Assembly: GCA_043228905.1 (NCBI GenBank)
Contig: JBHGNT010000002.1
Coordinates: 13,454,001-13,518,000, forward strand
Direction of reading: 5' to 3'
DNA from: Azolla caroliniana
Taxonomy: Eukaryota > Polypodiophyta
DNA: 64,000 nt
The notes beneath the pieces are model-generated. The model ran no database searches and was not told where the DNA came from. It saw only the letters and a program-made list of their open reading frames with translations. Shown one piece after another: positions 10,113 through 20,814 of this stretch (positions are counted from its first letter, which is position 1; each line of letters opens with the position of its first letter). The position numbers and the translations under genes were made by a program.

Positions 10113-10888
10113 TGTCAAGAACTACACGCTCCGATGAACACCGTTCGGCCACAACCGAGCTTAGAATCAAACACAGAAAACGGGGAAGAAAAAAAACACG
10201 ACACAAAGGAGAGAAGAGTACACAGGATGTTTAACGTGGAAAACCCTGAGAGGGAAAAACCACGGGAGTCCACAGACTCCAAACTATCACTATATCACAA
10301 TGATTACAACAGTGAGCTCACGGAGGCAACGACCTCGCGCTCTCGATCTTCGCCACAGGCGGCGGTTACAACAGAGGCAACGACCTCTTCCTCTCTCTCT
10401 CTCTCTGTACATTGTTATGCGCTCTCTAGTCTTGCACCAACAAGAATGACAACATCTCACGAAAGAGTTTGCCCTAAGTCATATTTATACTAATATGACT
10501 TTTCGGCTATTTACAAATATAGCCACAATGGACTCTCAGAAACATATTTACGAATATGTCTCTTCATCCGGTGAGCACTCCTCACCGGGCTTGCATCATC
10601 CGGCCATTGCCGGGTACTCGTCATCCGGTTCTCACCGGGTCTGCACCATCCGGCTATCCGTAGCCGGGTACTCCTCATCTGGTTCTCACTAGGTCTGCAC
10701 CATCCGGCTCTCCGTAGCCGGGTACTCTTCATCCGGTTCTCACCAGGTCTGCACCATCTGGCTCTCCGTAGTTGCGTACTCCTCATCCGGTTCTCACCGG
10801 GTCTGCACCATCCGGCTCTCCGTAGCCAGGTACTCTTCATCCGGTTCTCACCGGGTCTTCACCATCCGGAGGGACCTATTTCCTAACA
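10113..10888 (-). repeat. 3' LTR of Copia D (776 bp)
   Basis: Bounded by the polypurine tract at 10889 and by the target duplication at 10108-10112. It holds about five minisatellite units (10605-10870) and a CT microsatellite near 10388-10407. It matches the 5' LTR closely outside the array. Confidence 0.9.
10605..10870 (-). repeat. LTR minisatellite, five units
   Basis: Direct ~53-bp copies containing CTCATCCGGTTCTCACCGGG and CCATCCGGCTCTCCGTAGCC. It is the reverse complement of the array at 1430-1690. Confidence 0.85.
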
Positions 10889-10908
10889 AACTCTCCCTTC
10901 ACTCCGAC
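10889..10908 (-). other. Polypurine tract of Copia D
   Basis: The minus strand reads GGAGTGAAGGGAGAGTT directly before the LTR start TGTTAGG. It is the plus-strand primer site of the element. Confidence 0.75.
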
Positions 10909-11004
10909 ATGGGATGTCTTACTAGTCCGATCCGGTTCCGCCATGCATCCAGCTTGTCGAGTATCAGTACTTTGGTCTGCATATCTAACCCATTCTCGGC
11001 CATG

Positions 11005-11595
11005 TGGATCTTCATCAGCGTGAACTCCTGGTCATCTACTCTTTCCCGGATCTAGTGATACCTTTGCTGGATATGGTTCATCCAGGAATGGTAGGCCGCA
11101 TTCTTAGCAAGGTGGATGGCACTTTGACTGTCACAATAGAGCCGGTATTCATCTTGCCGAATACTGAGCTCTGGGATGAAGTTCTTCATCCATAATATTT
11201 CCTTGCCGGCTTCCACAGCCGCCATGTACTCAGCCTCCGTGGTTGACAACACAACCGTCTTCTGCAGCCTCGACTGCCACGAAACAGCTCACCCTGCATA
11301 TGTCATTCATTACATACCCGGATGTAGACCGGCTGGTATCCACATCAGCCGACTTGTCCGAATCGATAAAACCGTCAAGTTGAGGTTTTCCGGAGTCGAA
11401 TCGGAGACACATATTTGAAGTGCCCTTCAAGCACCGGAGTATCCATTTGACCACTTTCCAGTGCTCCTTGCCGGGATTGCTCATAAACCGGCTCACCACT
11501 CCGACTGCATATCCTATATCCGGTCGTGTACACACCATTGCATACATTAAGCTCCCTACGGCAAAGGCATATGGTACCTTCATCATATCAGCCTT
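11005..11595 (-). pseudogene. Copia D RNase H, frameshifted
   Basis: The minus-strand frames 11586-11230 and 11252-11052 overlap and together give the RNase H domain: RPDIGYAVGVVSRFMSNPGK, then DSDKSADVDTSRSTSGYVM, then STTEAEYMAAVEAGKE and YCDSQSAIHLAKNAAYHS. A frameshift near 11270 separates the halves. It is the single-copy counterpart of the region triplicated in element A. Confidence 0.8.
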
Positions 11596-12996
11596 CTATG
11601 CTTTCGTCTTCGGGCTTTGCTTACCGGATAATCTGCGGTTTGCCGGGAGTGTCGATCCGACCGGTTTCGCTTCTAACATGTTGAACCGCTGAAGCACCTT
11701 TGTCACGTATTTCTCCTGTGACAGCCACAATTGCTTCGTTGGCCGGTTTCGGATGATATGCATCCCCAGCATCTGTCTTGCCGGACCCAAGTCTTTCATT
11801 GCGAAAGTTCGGTTGAGAGCCTTCTTCAGCATCCGTATTCTGTCTTGGTCTCGTCCGACGATCAACATGTCATCCATGTACAGAAGGAGTATCAGGAAGT
11901 CGCCTCCTTCGAACTTCTTCACAAACACGCAGTGATCGGCCTGTGTCTTGTGGTACCCTTGATCGGTCATGAAGGAGTCGAACTTCTGGTACCATTGTCG
12001 GAGAGCCTGCTTCAGTCCATACAGGCTCTTCTTCAACTGGCAAACCAAGTGCTCCTTCCCTTTCTCCACAAATCCTTCCGGTTGCTGCATGTAGATCTCC
12101 TCTTCGAGGTCACCGTGAAGGAATGTCGTCTTCACGTCCAGCTGCTCTACCTCGAGGTCCATGCTTGCCACTATACTCAGCACTGTCCGGATGGAGGTCA
12201 TCTTTACTACCGGGGCAAATATCTCATCAAAGTCCACGCCCTTCTTCTGTTGGAACCCCTTCACCACGATCCTGGCTTTGTATCTCGGGGGGTTGCCGGC
12301 ATCTCCCGGTTTCAACTTGTACACCCACTTGTTTCGGAGTGCCCGCTTTCCTTTCGGCAACTCCACCAATTCGTACGTCTGGTTCTCATGCAGGGAATCC
12401 GTCTCATCCTGCATGGCACTTAACCATTTGCGGTTGTGGGTGTCATCCTTCGCTTCTTCGAAGCTTTCTGGCTCTCCCTCATCAGTCAGCAGCACATGCT
12501 CTAAATCCGGAAATCTTCGGGGGGCCCTTCTCTCTCTAAGAGGATATCTCCGTCTTTGGCCTTCGGCAACCGGCTCCACTATTTGATCATCATCCGAATC
12601 CGATTCGGGGTCTTGGCCGGTTCCGGTTTCAGCTTCCTCTACTTCTTCTTCTGCCGGTCCGGTATCCTCACCGTAATCGGCTGGTTCCTCGAGTGCTACC
12701 CGGTCTCTTGGCGGTTGGGTCTGCTCCTCGTAGAATCGATCCTTACCGGTCGACTTGGAGTTCATTATCATCTTCTCCGACTCCCAGTCGGCGAGCGTCT
12801 TGTCCTCCATGAAGATAATATCTCGACTCCGGAATACCTTCTTGTCGACCAGGTCCCACACTCGGTAGCCGAACTCATCGTCGCCGTAACCGAGGAATAT
12901 GAATGGCCAGGTCTTTGGATCCAACTTTCCTCTCTGGTCCTTAGCTACATGCACATACGCAAGACACCCGAATACTTTCAGATGCCGGTAGGACAC
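11596..12996 (-). pseudogene. Copia D integrase C terminus and reverse transcriptase (466-aa open frame)
   Basis: This is the longest open frame of the element. Its N terminus is the integrase tail (SYRHLKVFGCLAYVHVAKDQ, FLGYGDDEFGYRVWD), then an acidic linker, then [50 protein letters not shown], and the active site as YMDD (LLLYMDDMLIVG) where element A and most relatives have YVDD. The C terminus contains AMKDLGPARQMLGMHII. It is open throughout, but upstream and downstream parts are in other frames. Confidence 0.85.
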
Positions 12997-13713
12997 TTCC
13001 TTACCGGTCTAGACTCTCTGTGGCGTGTCTTCATCCAAGGGCACTGAGGGTGATCTGTTTATGACATACATCGTTGTCGATAGCGGCTCAGCTCAAAACA
13101 TCTTGGGTAACTTTGCATGCGCCAGCATACTCCGGACCCTCTCCATTATGGTCTGGTTCATCCTCTCGGCCAGCCCGTTTAGTTCCGGCATCTTCGGCAC
13201 CGTAAATTTGAGCCGTATTCCCTTCGAGCGACAGTACTCCTTGAACTGCCCCCGGTATTCACCTCCGTTATCTGCTCGAACCGCCTTCAGCTTCCAGCCG
13301 GTTTCACTTTCCACTCTCGCGTGGAGCTCTTTGAAGACGGATAACACCTGATCCTTCGTCTTCAACGGTGTGGCCCACAGCTTCCGGTTGTGGTCATCTA
13401 TGAACGTCACGAAGTACTGCAACCCGGCATGTGACTTCGTGTACACTTGACATACATCAGTATGCACCAACTCCAGTGGTGCATTACGTCTCATCGGTGG
13501 CCTTGGTCGGAAGGAGGTTCAGTTTTGCTTACCGGCCAGACAATCAGTGCTCTTCTCCAAGTGCACGTTCTTCACTGGAATGAGGTTGTCGTCTGCAAGC
13601 CTCTTCATCCCCTTCTCGCTCATGTGACACAGCCTTTTGTGCCACAGCTCAACGGCAATGTCGAATGCCACGTTCACTTCCTCCGGACATAACCGAGCAT
13701 TCATCAGGTACAA
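12997..13713 (-). pseudogene. Copia D integrase core
   Basis: The frame 13713-13519 has the pre-integrase zinc-finger part (ELWHKRLCHMSEKGMKRL), but the second CxxC is lost at a stop. The frame 13494-13093 has the catalytic core with the D,D,E triad visible: LELVHTDV, KAVRADNGGEYRG and NGLAERMNQTIMERV. Further shifts near 13500 and 13050 separate these from each other and from the RT frame. Confidence 0.8.
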
Positions 13714-13734
13714 CGTTGTCGTGCCTTTCGGCTC

Positions 13735-14490
13735 CGGATCGTTGCGTGAGTCGGGTGGGAACCACAGAGGTCTTGGACTAGGAGAAAGAAGTTCGTGAGA
13801 TAGAGATTAATTATGAGTAAATAGCAAAGAGAAAGATAAGAAACTCGTGAATCACACGAGTATACTATATTAATTGGTACTTAGGGTGTTAAGAGAGAAG
13901 TAGATGTATAAATCGTGAATCCCACGAATAATTTTTGTATTGAAAATATATTTGATCCAAACAATCAACAACAACTACAATGTGCTCCCCGTCCTTATAT
14001 AGTGATGGGAGAGACTAAGCATAGCTACATGCTTTTTCTAATATGATCATGCACACTAAATGTGCATGTGATGCTTTTTTTTATTTCCTAAGTATAGGGC
14101 TCATGCACGCTAGATGTGCATGAGTTATTTTTAGTGTCTCGTGTTTTTCTTTTTCATATATTAAAAAAAATACACGATTTACCTTTTAATAAAGGTATGC
14201 ATAAATAAAGGTCTTATACGTATTAAATCTATTTTTAAAACACTTAAGATAAGTTAATGTAATGGTAAGGTTGGGGTCTGTCAACGTGGAGGTGCAGAGT
14301 TCGAATCACCCCCTGTTCAGTAGTGAGTATTTTCCTTTTATTTTACATTTATGTCTCTTTATCCGGCTCTTCCTTGCCGGTATGCCGTTTTCTTCCTTGC
14401 CGGTATGCCGTTTTCTTCCGGTTCTCACCGAGCACTCCATTCTCTATCCGGAGAGACAAAAATATAATTTCCACATAGTTGCAACCTACA
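13735..14490. repeat. Foreign ~750-bp block inside Copia D pol, LTR-like
   Basis: AT-rich sequence interrupts the pol frame between protease (ends ...KVNTL) and pre-integrase (...GTTTLYLMN). The minus strand has a TATA box (TATATAAGGACGG, near 14012-13995), and a tRNA-like segment lies at 14256-14310. I read it as a solo LTR or similar element. Similar but non-identical flanks on both sides suggest the join may also involve recombination between Copia copies. There is no clean target duplication. Confidence 0.45.
14256..14310 (+). other. tRNA-like segment with A and B boxes (SINE-like)
   Basis: AATGTAATGGTAAGG (A-box-like) and GAGTTCGAATC (B-box-like) are about 40 bp apart, as in RNA polymerase III promoters of tRNAs and SINEs. 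No full cloverleaf is evident. Two similarly built segments are at 21168-21230 and 22496-22550. Confidence 0.35.
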
Positions 14491-15735
14491 CTACGACAAC
14501 GTGTTTACCTTCCGGGCCCGAGCCACAATTAGGCTCCCTTTGTTGAACTTCATAACACTGTTCCGGATGCTACCCGTGTAGCCTTCATCATCTAGCCGAT
14601 CGGCTGATATCAGGTTCAGACGAACCTCCGGAACATGTCGGACATCCCTCAGCAGCAACTTGCATCCGGTTGGCGTTGTCAACCACACGTCTCCTATGCC
14701 GACAATTCGGCATGTACCTTCATTCCCCATCCGGACACAGCTGTGATCACCGGCTGCGTAGGATGAGAAGCATTTCCGGTCCGGGGTAAGGTGGAACGAC
14801 GCTCCGGAGTCAACCACCCAGGTCATCTCATTGCCATCAAGATTTATCTCACTCTCCTCGGTGATGAGCATCAACTCTTCTTCACTTGCTGCAATTGTCG
14901 TTGTTCCCTTCCGGTCCGTTCCCCTCCGGTCCTTACCGTTCCGGTCCGATGTCTGCTTCGAATCAGTACCATCGGTTTCCTTGTCTTTTCGAAAATGCCG
15001 ACAGTTCTTCTGGAAGTGTCCCGGCTTGCCGCAATAGAAGCAAGTAGGCCTCCCCCTTGACTTTGACCGTGTCCCCGACTTTTCCCGGTTCTGGGGACTC
15101 CGGTTCCTTTGTCTTCTGCGTTCCGATTCGGTAAGGAGCGCTTTGGAGTCAGAGCTCGTATCCTTATCTTTCCGACGCGCCTCCTCATCTAGCAAGCTCG
15201 ACTTCACTCTTGCTAGGGATAACCGTTTTCCCTCCGGCCCGGCGTTGCCCAAGGTGACAACCAACGTCTCCCAATTATCTGGGATGGAACCGAGCAGGAG
15301 TAGTGCTAGTACCTCATCGGCAAGAGGTACTTCCAATGATGTTGCCTGGTGGATCAGCCCCTGGAAGGCATTCATGTGCTCCGCCATGTTGGAGCCATCT
15401 TGGTACCGAAGTCTTACTAGCTTCCGAAATACCAAAACCTGATTGACAGCATTTTTGTTCTGAAACATTATGTCGATCTTCTCCCAGAGCTCATGAGCCT
15501 TGCTCTCTTCATTGAAGTTGTTGTATAGACTCATCTCGATGAAGCACCGTATGTAAGCCGTTGTCTTCATGTGCATCACCTCCCATATCGTGGCGTCGAT
15601 TTTGTCCGGTCTCTTGTCCCCGAACTGAACCGGCAACCAAAGGTCTTTAACCACGAGCATGTCCCTCATCTTTGACTTCCACACTGAATAGTTGGAGACG
15701 GTGAGCTTGAACATGCCGCCCAACGATTCGTCCAT
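14491..15735 (-). CDS. Copia D gag-protease, 414-aa open frame
   Basis: It starts at the ATG at 15735, 15 bp inside the primer site, as expected for gag. Residues 1-200 are a UBN2/gag domain (MDESLGGMFKLTVSNYSVWK at the N terminus, LWEKIDIMF, GSIPDNWETLV). A basic Arg/Ser/Lys-rich linker follows. The zinc knuckle CFYCGKPGHFQKNC is at about 230-245 and the aspartic protease signature WVVDSGASFHLT at about 310-320. The protease domain runs on (RDVRHVPEVRLNLIS) and the frame ends in VNTLS at the foreign block. It is undamaged to that point, so a Gag protein could be made. Confidence 0.85.
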   Translation of the reverse strand: MDESLGGMFKLTVSNYSVWKSKMRDMLVVKDLWLPVQFGDKRPDKIDATIWEVMHMKTTAYIRCFIEMSLYNNFNEESKAHELWEKIDIMFQNKNAVNQVLVFRKLVRLRYQDGSNMAEHMNAFQGLIHQATSLEVPLADEVLALLLLGSIPDNWETLVVTLGNAGPEGKRLSLARVKSSLLDEEARRKDKDTSSDSKALLTESERRRQRNRSPQNREKSGTRSKSRGRPTCFYCGKPGHFQKNCRHFRKDKETDGTDSKQTSDRNGKDRRGTDRKGTTTIAASEEELMLITEESEINLDGNEMTWVVDSGASFHLTPDRKCFSSYAAGDHSCVRMGNEGTCRIVGIGDVWLTTPTGCKLLLRDVRHVPEVRLNLISADRLDDEGYTGSIRNSVMKFNKGSLIVARARKVNTLS

Positions 15736-15750
15736 TTTCTGTGTCGTTTC

Positions 15751-15762
15751 TCTGTGATACCA
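15751..15762 (-). other. Primer-binding site of Copia D
   Basis: The minus strand reads TGGTATCACAGA, three bases inside the 5' LTR. It is a near match to the Copia consensus TGGTATCAGAGC, complementary to initiator tRNA-Met. Confidence 0.8.
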
Positions 15763-15765
15763 CTT

Positions 15766-16600
15766 TGTTAAGAACTACACGCTCCGATGAACACCGCTCG
15801 GCCACAACCGAGCTTAGAATCAAACACAGAAAACGGGGAAGAAAAAAACACGACACAAAGGAGAGAAGAGTACACAGGATGTTTAACGTGGAAAACCCTG
15901 AGCGGGAAAAACCACGGGAGTCCACAGACTCCAAACTATCGCTATATCACAATGATTACAACAATGAGCTCACGGAGGCAACGACCTCGCGCTCTCGATC
16001 TTCGCCACAGGCGGCGGTTACAACAGAGGCAACGACCTCTTCCTCTCTCTCTCTCTCTCTCTCTGTACACTGTTACGCGCTCTCTAGACTTGCGCCAACA
16101 AGAATGACAACATCTCACGAAAGAGTTTGCCCTAAGTCATATTTATACTAATATGACTTTACGACTATTTACAAATATAGCCACGATGGACTCTCAGAAA
16201 CATATTTACGAATATGTCTCTTCATCCAATGAGCACTCCTCACCGGGCCTGCATCATCCGGCGATTGTCGGGTACTCGTCATCCGGTTCTCACCGGATCT
16301 GCACCATCCGGTTCTCTGATTGCCGAGTACTCATCATCCGGTTCTCACCGGGTCTGCACCATCCGGCTATCCATAGCCGGGTACTCCTCATCTGGTTCTC
16401 ACCGGGTCTGCACCATCCGGCTCTCCGTAGCCGAGTACTCTTCATCCGGTCTCACCGGGTCTGCACCATCCGGCTCTCCGTAGCCGGGTACTCCTCATCC
16501 GGTTCTCACCGGGTCTGCACCATCCGGCTCTCCGTAGCCGGGTACTCTTCATCTGGTTCTCACCGGGTCTTCACCATCCGGAGGGACCTGTTTCCTAACA
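15766..16600 (-). repeat. 5' LTR of Copia D (835 bp)
   Basis: It runs from TGTTAAGAAC at 15766 to CCTAACA at 16600, followed by the target duplication CTTCT. The minisatellite has about six units (16255-16580), one more than the 3' LTR, which accounts for the 59-bp length difference. Outside the array the two LTRs are very similar. Confidence 0.92.
16255..16580 (-). repeat. LTR minisatellite, six units
   Basis: GTACTC followed by a CATCCGG or CATCTGG variant recurs at about 16271, 16327, 16382, 16435, 16487 and 16541, a 53-bp period. Confidence 0.85.
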
Positions 16601-16619
16601 CTTCTCGCATGGGCGAGTA

Positions 16620-17404
16620 GTCTTGATGTGTCGTCGTAGTATCCATACCCGATCACCAATGTTAAAATTGGATGGAAGTCGATGACGATCCACGTAAACC
16701 TTGTGTGTTTGTTGAGCTGGTTGTAGATGAGTAGATAAATCTGCTTGTATCTTGCGTAATCGCTCCAAACAATCCTCTACGCAAGGATTTGTGGGAAACT
16801 CTAGGTTTCAAATACACACCACCGGGGGTGACAACCTGCATAAGCATAAAATGGCGTAACTTTAGTCGATGAGTGGACAGAGTTATTATAGGAAAATCAG
16901 GAAGGCCATGAAGCCGACATACTTCACACATGACAATTTCGGCGGTTTCTTCACTGGAGATTTCCTTAGTACATGGCAAGAAATGAGCCATCTTCATATA
17001 TCGATCTACTACTGTTAAAATTGCATTGAATCCCTTAGAGACTGGAAGATCTGTGATGAAATCTAGAGCAATGGATTGCCATGGCTTGCTTGGAATTGGT
17101 AATGGTTCTAATAAACCATATGGATGATGCCTGGCATTTTTGCTCTGCAACATGTATCAGAAGTCTGAACAAAATCTTTGACAAATTGTCGGATACAGGG
17201 CCACCAGAATGACCGTTGTACTAAATCTAACGTCTTAGTACTACCAAAATGCCCAGCTGTATATGTTTCATGACAGTTTTGGACTACTCGAAGGCGGTAA
17301 GAACCACTAGGAACATACAAGAGTTTCTTAAAGAATAGTAATCCATCATGATTAGTCTGTACCTGGTTGTTGCGACTGTGAACAAGATGCTTGAAAGGGA
17401 TCAA
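16620..17404 (-). pseudogene. Gypsy E integrase
   Basis: The frame 17404-17108 has the zinc-binding N terminus (CHETYTAGHFGSTKTL, FVQTSDTC). The overlapping frame 17153-16662 gives the core (SIALDFITDLPVSKGFNAIL, VVDRYMKMAHF). The second catalytic Asp is lost where the frame drifts. The minus-strand tail at 16660-16601 reads FNIGDRVW and KTTRPCEK, the domain just after the core. The frameshifts make it inactive. Confidence 0.8.
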
Positions 17405-17703
17405 TTTGTGCTAGAATGGCTTCGGCGAAAGCATCTATCTTCAAGTCCTCACGTATGATATCGATAACGTGGGAATCCAAGGGCATGTTGAAGACCTATG
17501 TTGCTTGTAGGCATGCCAGTCCCAAGATTACTTGCTTTTGGTTATTGAAAGTTGGCTCGCCGGGACGCGGTGCTAGATACGAACGTCGTGATAATGCATC
17601 TGCCTTCCCTTAGTGCTTCCCTGGACGATATGTATATTTTGAAGTCGAAACGCGTGAGGAATTGGGCCCACCGAGCTTGACGTCGATTTAACACACGAGC
17701 ACT

Positions 17704-19052
17704 CTAAAAGTAGGCAAGGTTTTTGTGATCACTGAATACGGTGACTTGATGAGAGGATCCCTCTAGAAAATGCCTCCATTGCGTAAAAGAGTCCATTATT
17801 GCTAATAGCTCCTTATCATGAATTTCATAGTTGATTTCGGCGGCGTCAAACTTGCGTGAGTGGAAAGCCACAGGATGTAGCTTTTCATCATTACCTTGTT
17901 GTGACAAAATGCTACCCAATGCGAAATCGGACGCATCCACTTCCATGATGAATGGTTTTTCTAGATCAACGTGAGCTAGAATAGGAGCCGATGTAAATGC
18001 CTTCTTAAGATTCTCAAAAGCCATGTATGCTTCTTCAGACCAAACGAACGATTTTCCCTTCTTAGTAAGTTGTGTGTGAGGCAAAACAAGCTTTGAGTAA
18101 TCCTGTATAAACTTGTAGTAGAAATTGGCAAAGCCTAAAAAGCATTGCACATCTCGCAATGAACGTGGAGTTTGCCACTCTACCACCATTTTCACCTTAG
18201 TTGTATCCATGGCGATGCATTCCGAATAGATGACATAGCCCAGAAATTCCACCTGGTTGCACCCAAAACACATTTTTCGAGCTTTGCATAAAGACCATGT
18301 TCTCGAAGTCGTTTTAGTACTAACAATACATGAGAATCATGCTCTTCTTGGGTCTTCGAATAAACCAGTAGATCATCCAAATAGATGATCAAACAAACAT
18401 CCAAGAGATCTCGGAATATATCATTTGCCTTGTGCTGGAAGACTATTGGCACATTAGTGAGGCCGAACGGCATGACCATATACTCGAAGTGCCCATATCT
18501 GGTGCGAAACGCGGTCTTCCATTCATCTCCTGGTCGGATCCGTACGAGGTTATATGCTCCCTGTAAGTAGATCTTCGTGAAGAACCTTGCGCCATTGATC
18601 CATTCTAAAAGACTTAAGATAAGGGGAAGTGCATACCTATTTCTGATGGTGACCTTATTCAAGCCACAGTGATCTACAACGAGACGAAGTGATCCATCCT
18701 TTTTCTTGACGAAGAAAATGGGTGCGCCGGCTAGAGATTTCAAATGCCGAATGAAACCATTTTCCAAATTCTCCTCTATATAGGTTCGAAGGACTTCGAG
18801 CTCGGTTGGTGACAATTTGTAGATTGGTCCCCATGGTGGCTCTTTTCCTAGTTGTAAATCGATGGGGCAATCATACAGTTGATGGTGAGGAAGCGTATTG
18901 GCTTGTACTTTATCGAACACATCGGCATAATGATGATACTTCTTTGGAAGTTGAACGGTGGACTCCTCTTTAGTGGTGTCGGAGGGTTTTACTGATATTG
19001 CGAAGAGAAACATTTCTTCCTTGCGTCCTTCTTCCCACAACTGATGTAGCAA
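17704..19052 (-). pseudogene. Gypsy E reverse transcriptase and RNase H
   Basis: The frame 19052-18192 contains the RT: LPHHQLYDCPIDLQLGKEPP, GFIRHLKSLAGAPIFFVKKK, FRTRYGHFEYMVMPFGLTN and the active site IIYLDDLLVYS. After a frameshift near 18240, the frame 18273-17704 carries the RT connection (WQTPRSLRDVQCFLGFANFY) and RNase H (MEVDASDFALGSILSQ, SDHKNLAYF). It has one clean shift and otherwise good conservation. Confidence 0.85.
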
Positions 19053-19179
19053 AATGGTTGCAATCTTATGAGTAGATCCTCGGGCTTGTCGATACCAGAT
19101 TTCTCTTGTTCTCCAATCTATGTCTGGGTTATGTAATTCGAACCATGGTAATCCTAAAACAATGGGATGTTCTGGGATA

Positions 19180-19449
19180 CTAACTAGTTATATTAAATGA
19201 TACTACACATACTAGATTATCTAGGACAATATTGACGGGCTTTAACTCTTCTATGATATTTCCGAAAGCAATGGGAAGACCATCAATAACTACTACAGAG
19301 GCTGGACACAGGAGTTTTCTAAGAGATATCTGATGAGCTTGGGCAAATTTCCTATCCATGAAGCAAGAATTAGCTCCGGAATCTAGAAGTGCTAAGACAT
19401 GTACTGGAGGGATACTTTTAGTACTAACTATTACTTGGGCTACAAACAC
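19180..19449 (-). pseudogene. Gypsy E aspartic protease
   Basis: The retropepsin signature ALLDSGANSCFMD is intact near the N terminus of this 89-aa frame, followed by the second half of the fold (IAFGNIIEELKPVNIVLDNL). It lies between gag and RT as expected. A stop separates it from both neighbours. Confidence 0.75.
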
Positions 19450-19538
19450 ATTGCTAACTTGCTTTGAGGGAATGGAACCATTAATGCGCTACATAGATCT
19501 AGGGTTGTCCAACCAAACGGCTCCTATTTTGGTTGGAC

Positions 19539-20726
19539 TTAGTCGTTTAACTCTTCTTCTAACTGACTAAGGCCATCAAATTTGTTCGCTAGATTTGGGC
19601 TATTAGTACTATTAGGACTATCAGATATTCCTACTGAAATAGACTCGGGTTTAGTACAATTAGAACTAGTCACTATTTGGTTTACCTGTCTTCTTGGCCT
19701 ATGGGGACAATTTACTGCAATATACCTTGGTCCACCGGAATAAAGACATAGTCGATTTGCTCGACGTCGCTGCTTTTCTTCTTCTGATAATGGTCTGCGA
19801 CGACGTGTAGTGTCAATCTCCATCGGAGTTGGACTATTCACTGGAGACGCATTATATGACTCCCTCAGAAAAGGTTTCGCTACCACTAAGGCGTAGGTGG
19901 GCTCTGACCTTGCCGTTCCGAACATCGTTCGAAAAGGTGGTTGTCGCATCTCACCGCGCGACTAATTGCTTTTGTTAATGACTTTGGTTCTTCGGGGAAG
20001 GTCAAGAGTAAATCCTTGACATCGTTGCATAAACCATAACGAATATTTCTCCATCAATGTTTGATCATCCGAAGGAATATCGGTGGCGAGTAGGCGAAAA
20101 TCTGCATCGTATGTGGAGGCTGGACGATCACCTTGGCGTAATCGTCAGATTTTGTTGATTGTTGTCCTTATGTAATCAGTATCTCCAAAACAGGCTTTAA
20201 ACTCACTTATAAATTCTTCAAAAAAAAATAGTAATGGAGATTCCTTTTCTAACAACGGAGTGAACCATGCCAATGTTGAGCCACTAAGTAGAGTGCCTAC
20301 TAGTCCCACTCATGATGCATCGGTGGGATATCGAGAAGGATGCATTTGAATCACTAAACGTACCTGATTCAGAAAACCTCTAAAGTATGATTGGGTCCCA
20401 TCAAATTTTGCAAGAACTCCGATCTTGGGTTCTTTGTGAATCCCTTGAGTGCTTGATCCTTGTTGTTGTATTGATACAATAGTCGCTTCAAGTTGTTGTA
20501 CACGTAACTTCAGCTCCCCGTGTTGTTGTTTTTCCAACGCTATTTGTTGAAGATCCCCCAACAAACGGTGATTTTCTTGTTCTAGTGCTACAAATTTCTC
20601 TTTTAAGCACTGGAGCTCTGAGAAAATAGATTGGTATTCCTGAGCACTAATAGTTTCCATTTTACTAGGGAGGATAAGAGGATTAGTATGAAGGGAAAAA
20701 AGGGGTAAGAAGATTAGGGAAACCAA
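19539..20726 (-). pseudogene. Gypsy E gag with damaged zinc knuckle
   Basis: The frame 20726-20310 has an N-terminal helical, Gln-rich coiled-coil part (FVALEQENHRLLGDLQQIAL, LKLRVQQLEATIVSIQQQ) and the start of the capsid domain. Capsid sequence continues with stops to about 19980. The frame 19949-19539 carries the knuckle, which reads CLYSGGPRYIAVNC; relative to CX2CX4HX4C, the second Cys is Ser and the His is Tyr. Confidence 0.75.
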
Positions 20727-20814
20727 AAAGAAGACCGGAAAAGGGGGATATCTAAGAAGATAAAAGGAAGAGGAGGAAAGGAGGAGACGAAAGGAGAGAA
20801 AATCGGTTCAAACT

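Larger units (their letters stand above)
10113..16600 (-). mobile_element. Copia D, structurally complete, target duplication CTTCT
   Basis: Both LTRs are present (10113-10888 and 15766-16600). The LTR ends are TGTTAGGAAA and the inverted form of TGTTAAGAAC (TGTCAAGAAC in the left copy). CTTCT lies directly outside both ends (10108-10112 and 16601-16605). A tRNA-Met-type primer site and a polypurine tract are in place. Domain order on the minus strand is gag, protease, integrase, RT, RNase H. The pol frame is broken in several places and interrupted by about 750 bp of foreign sequence (13735-14490), so it is complete in structure but not autonomous. Confidence 0.93.

Noticed and set aside
11731-13351. 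Several plus-strand open frames of 60-230 aa across Copia D pol
   Set aside because: They are antisense shadows of the minus-strand integrase and RT frames, whose motifs are unmistakable.
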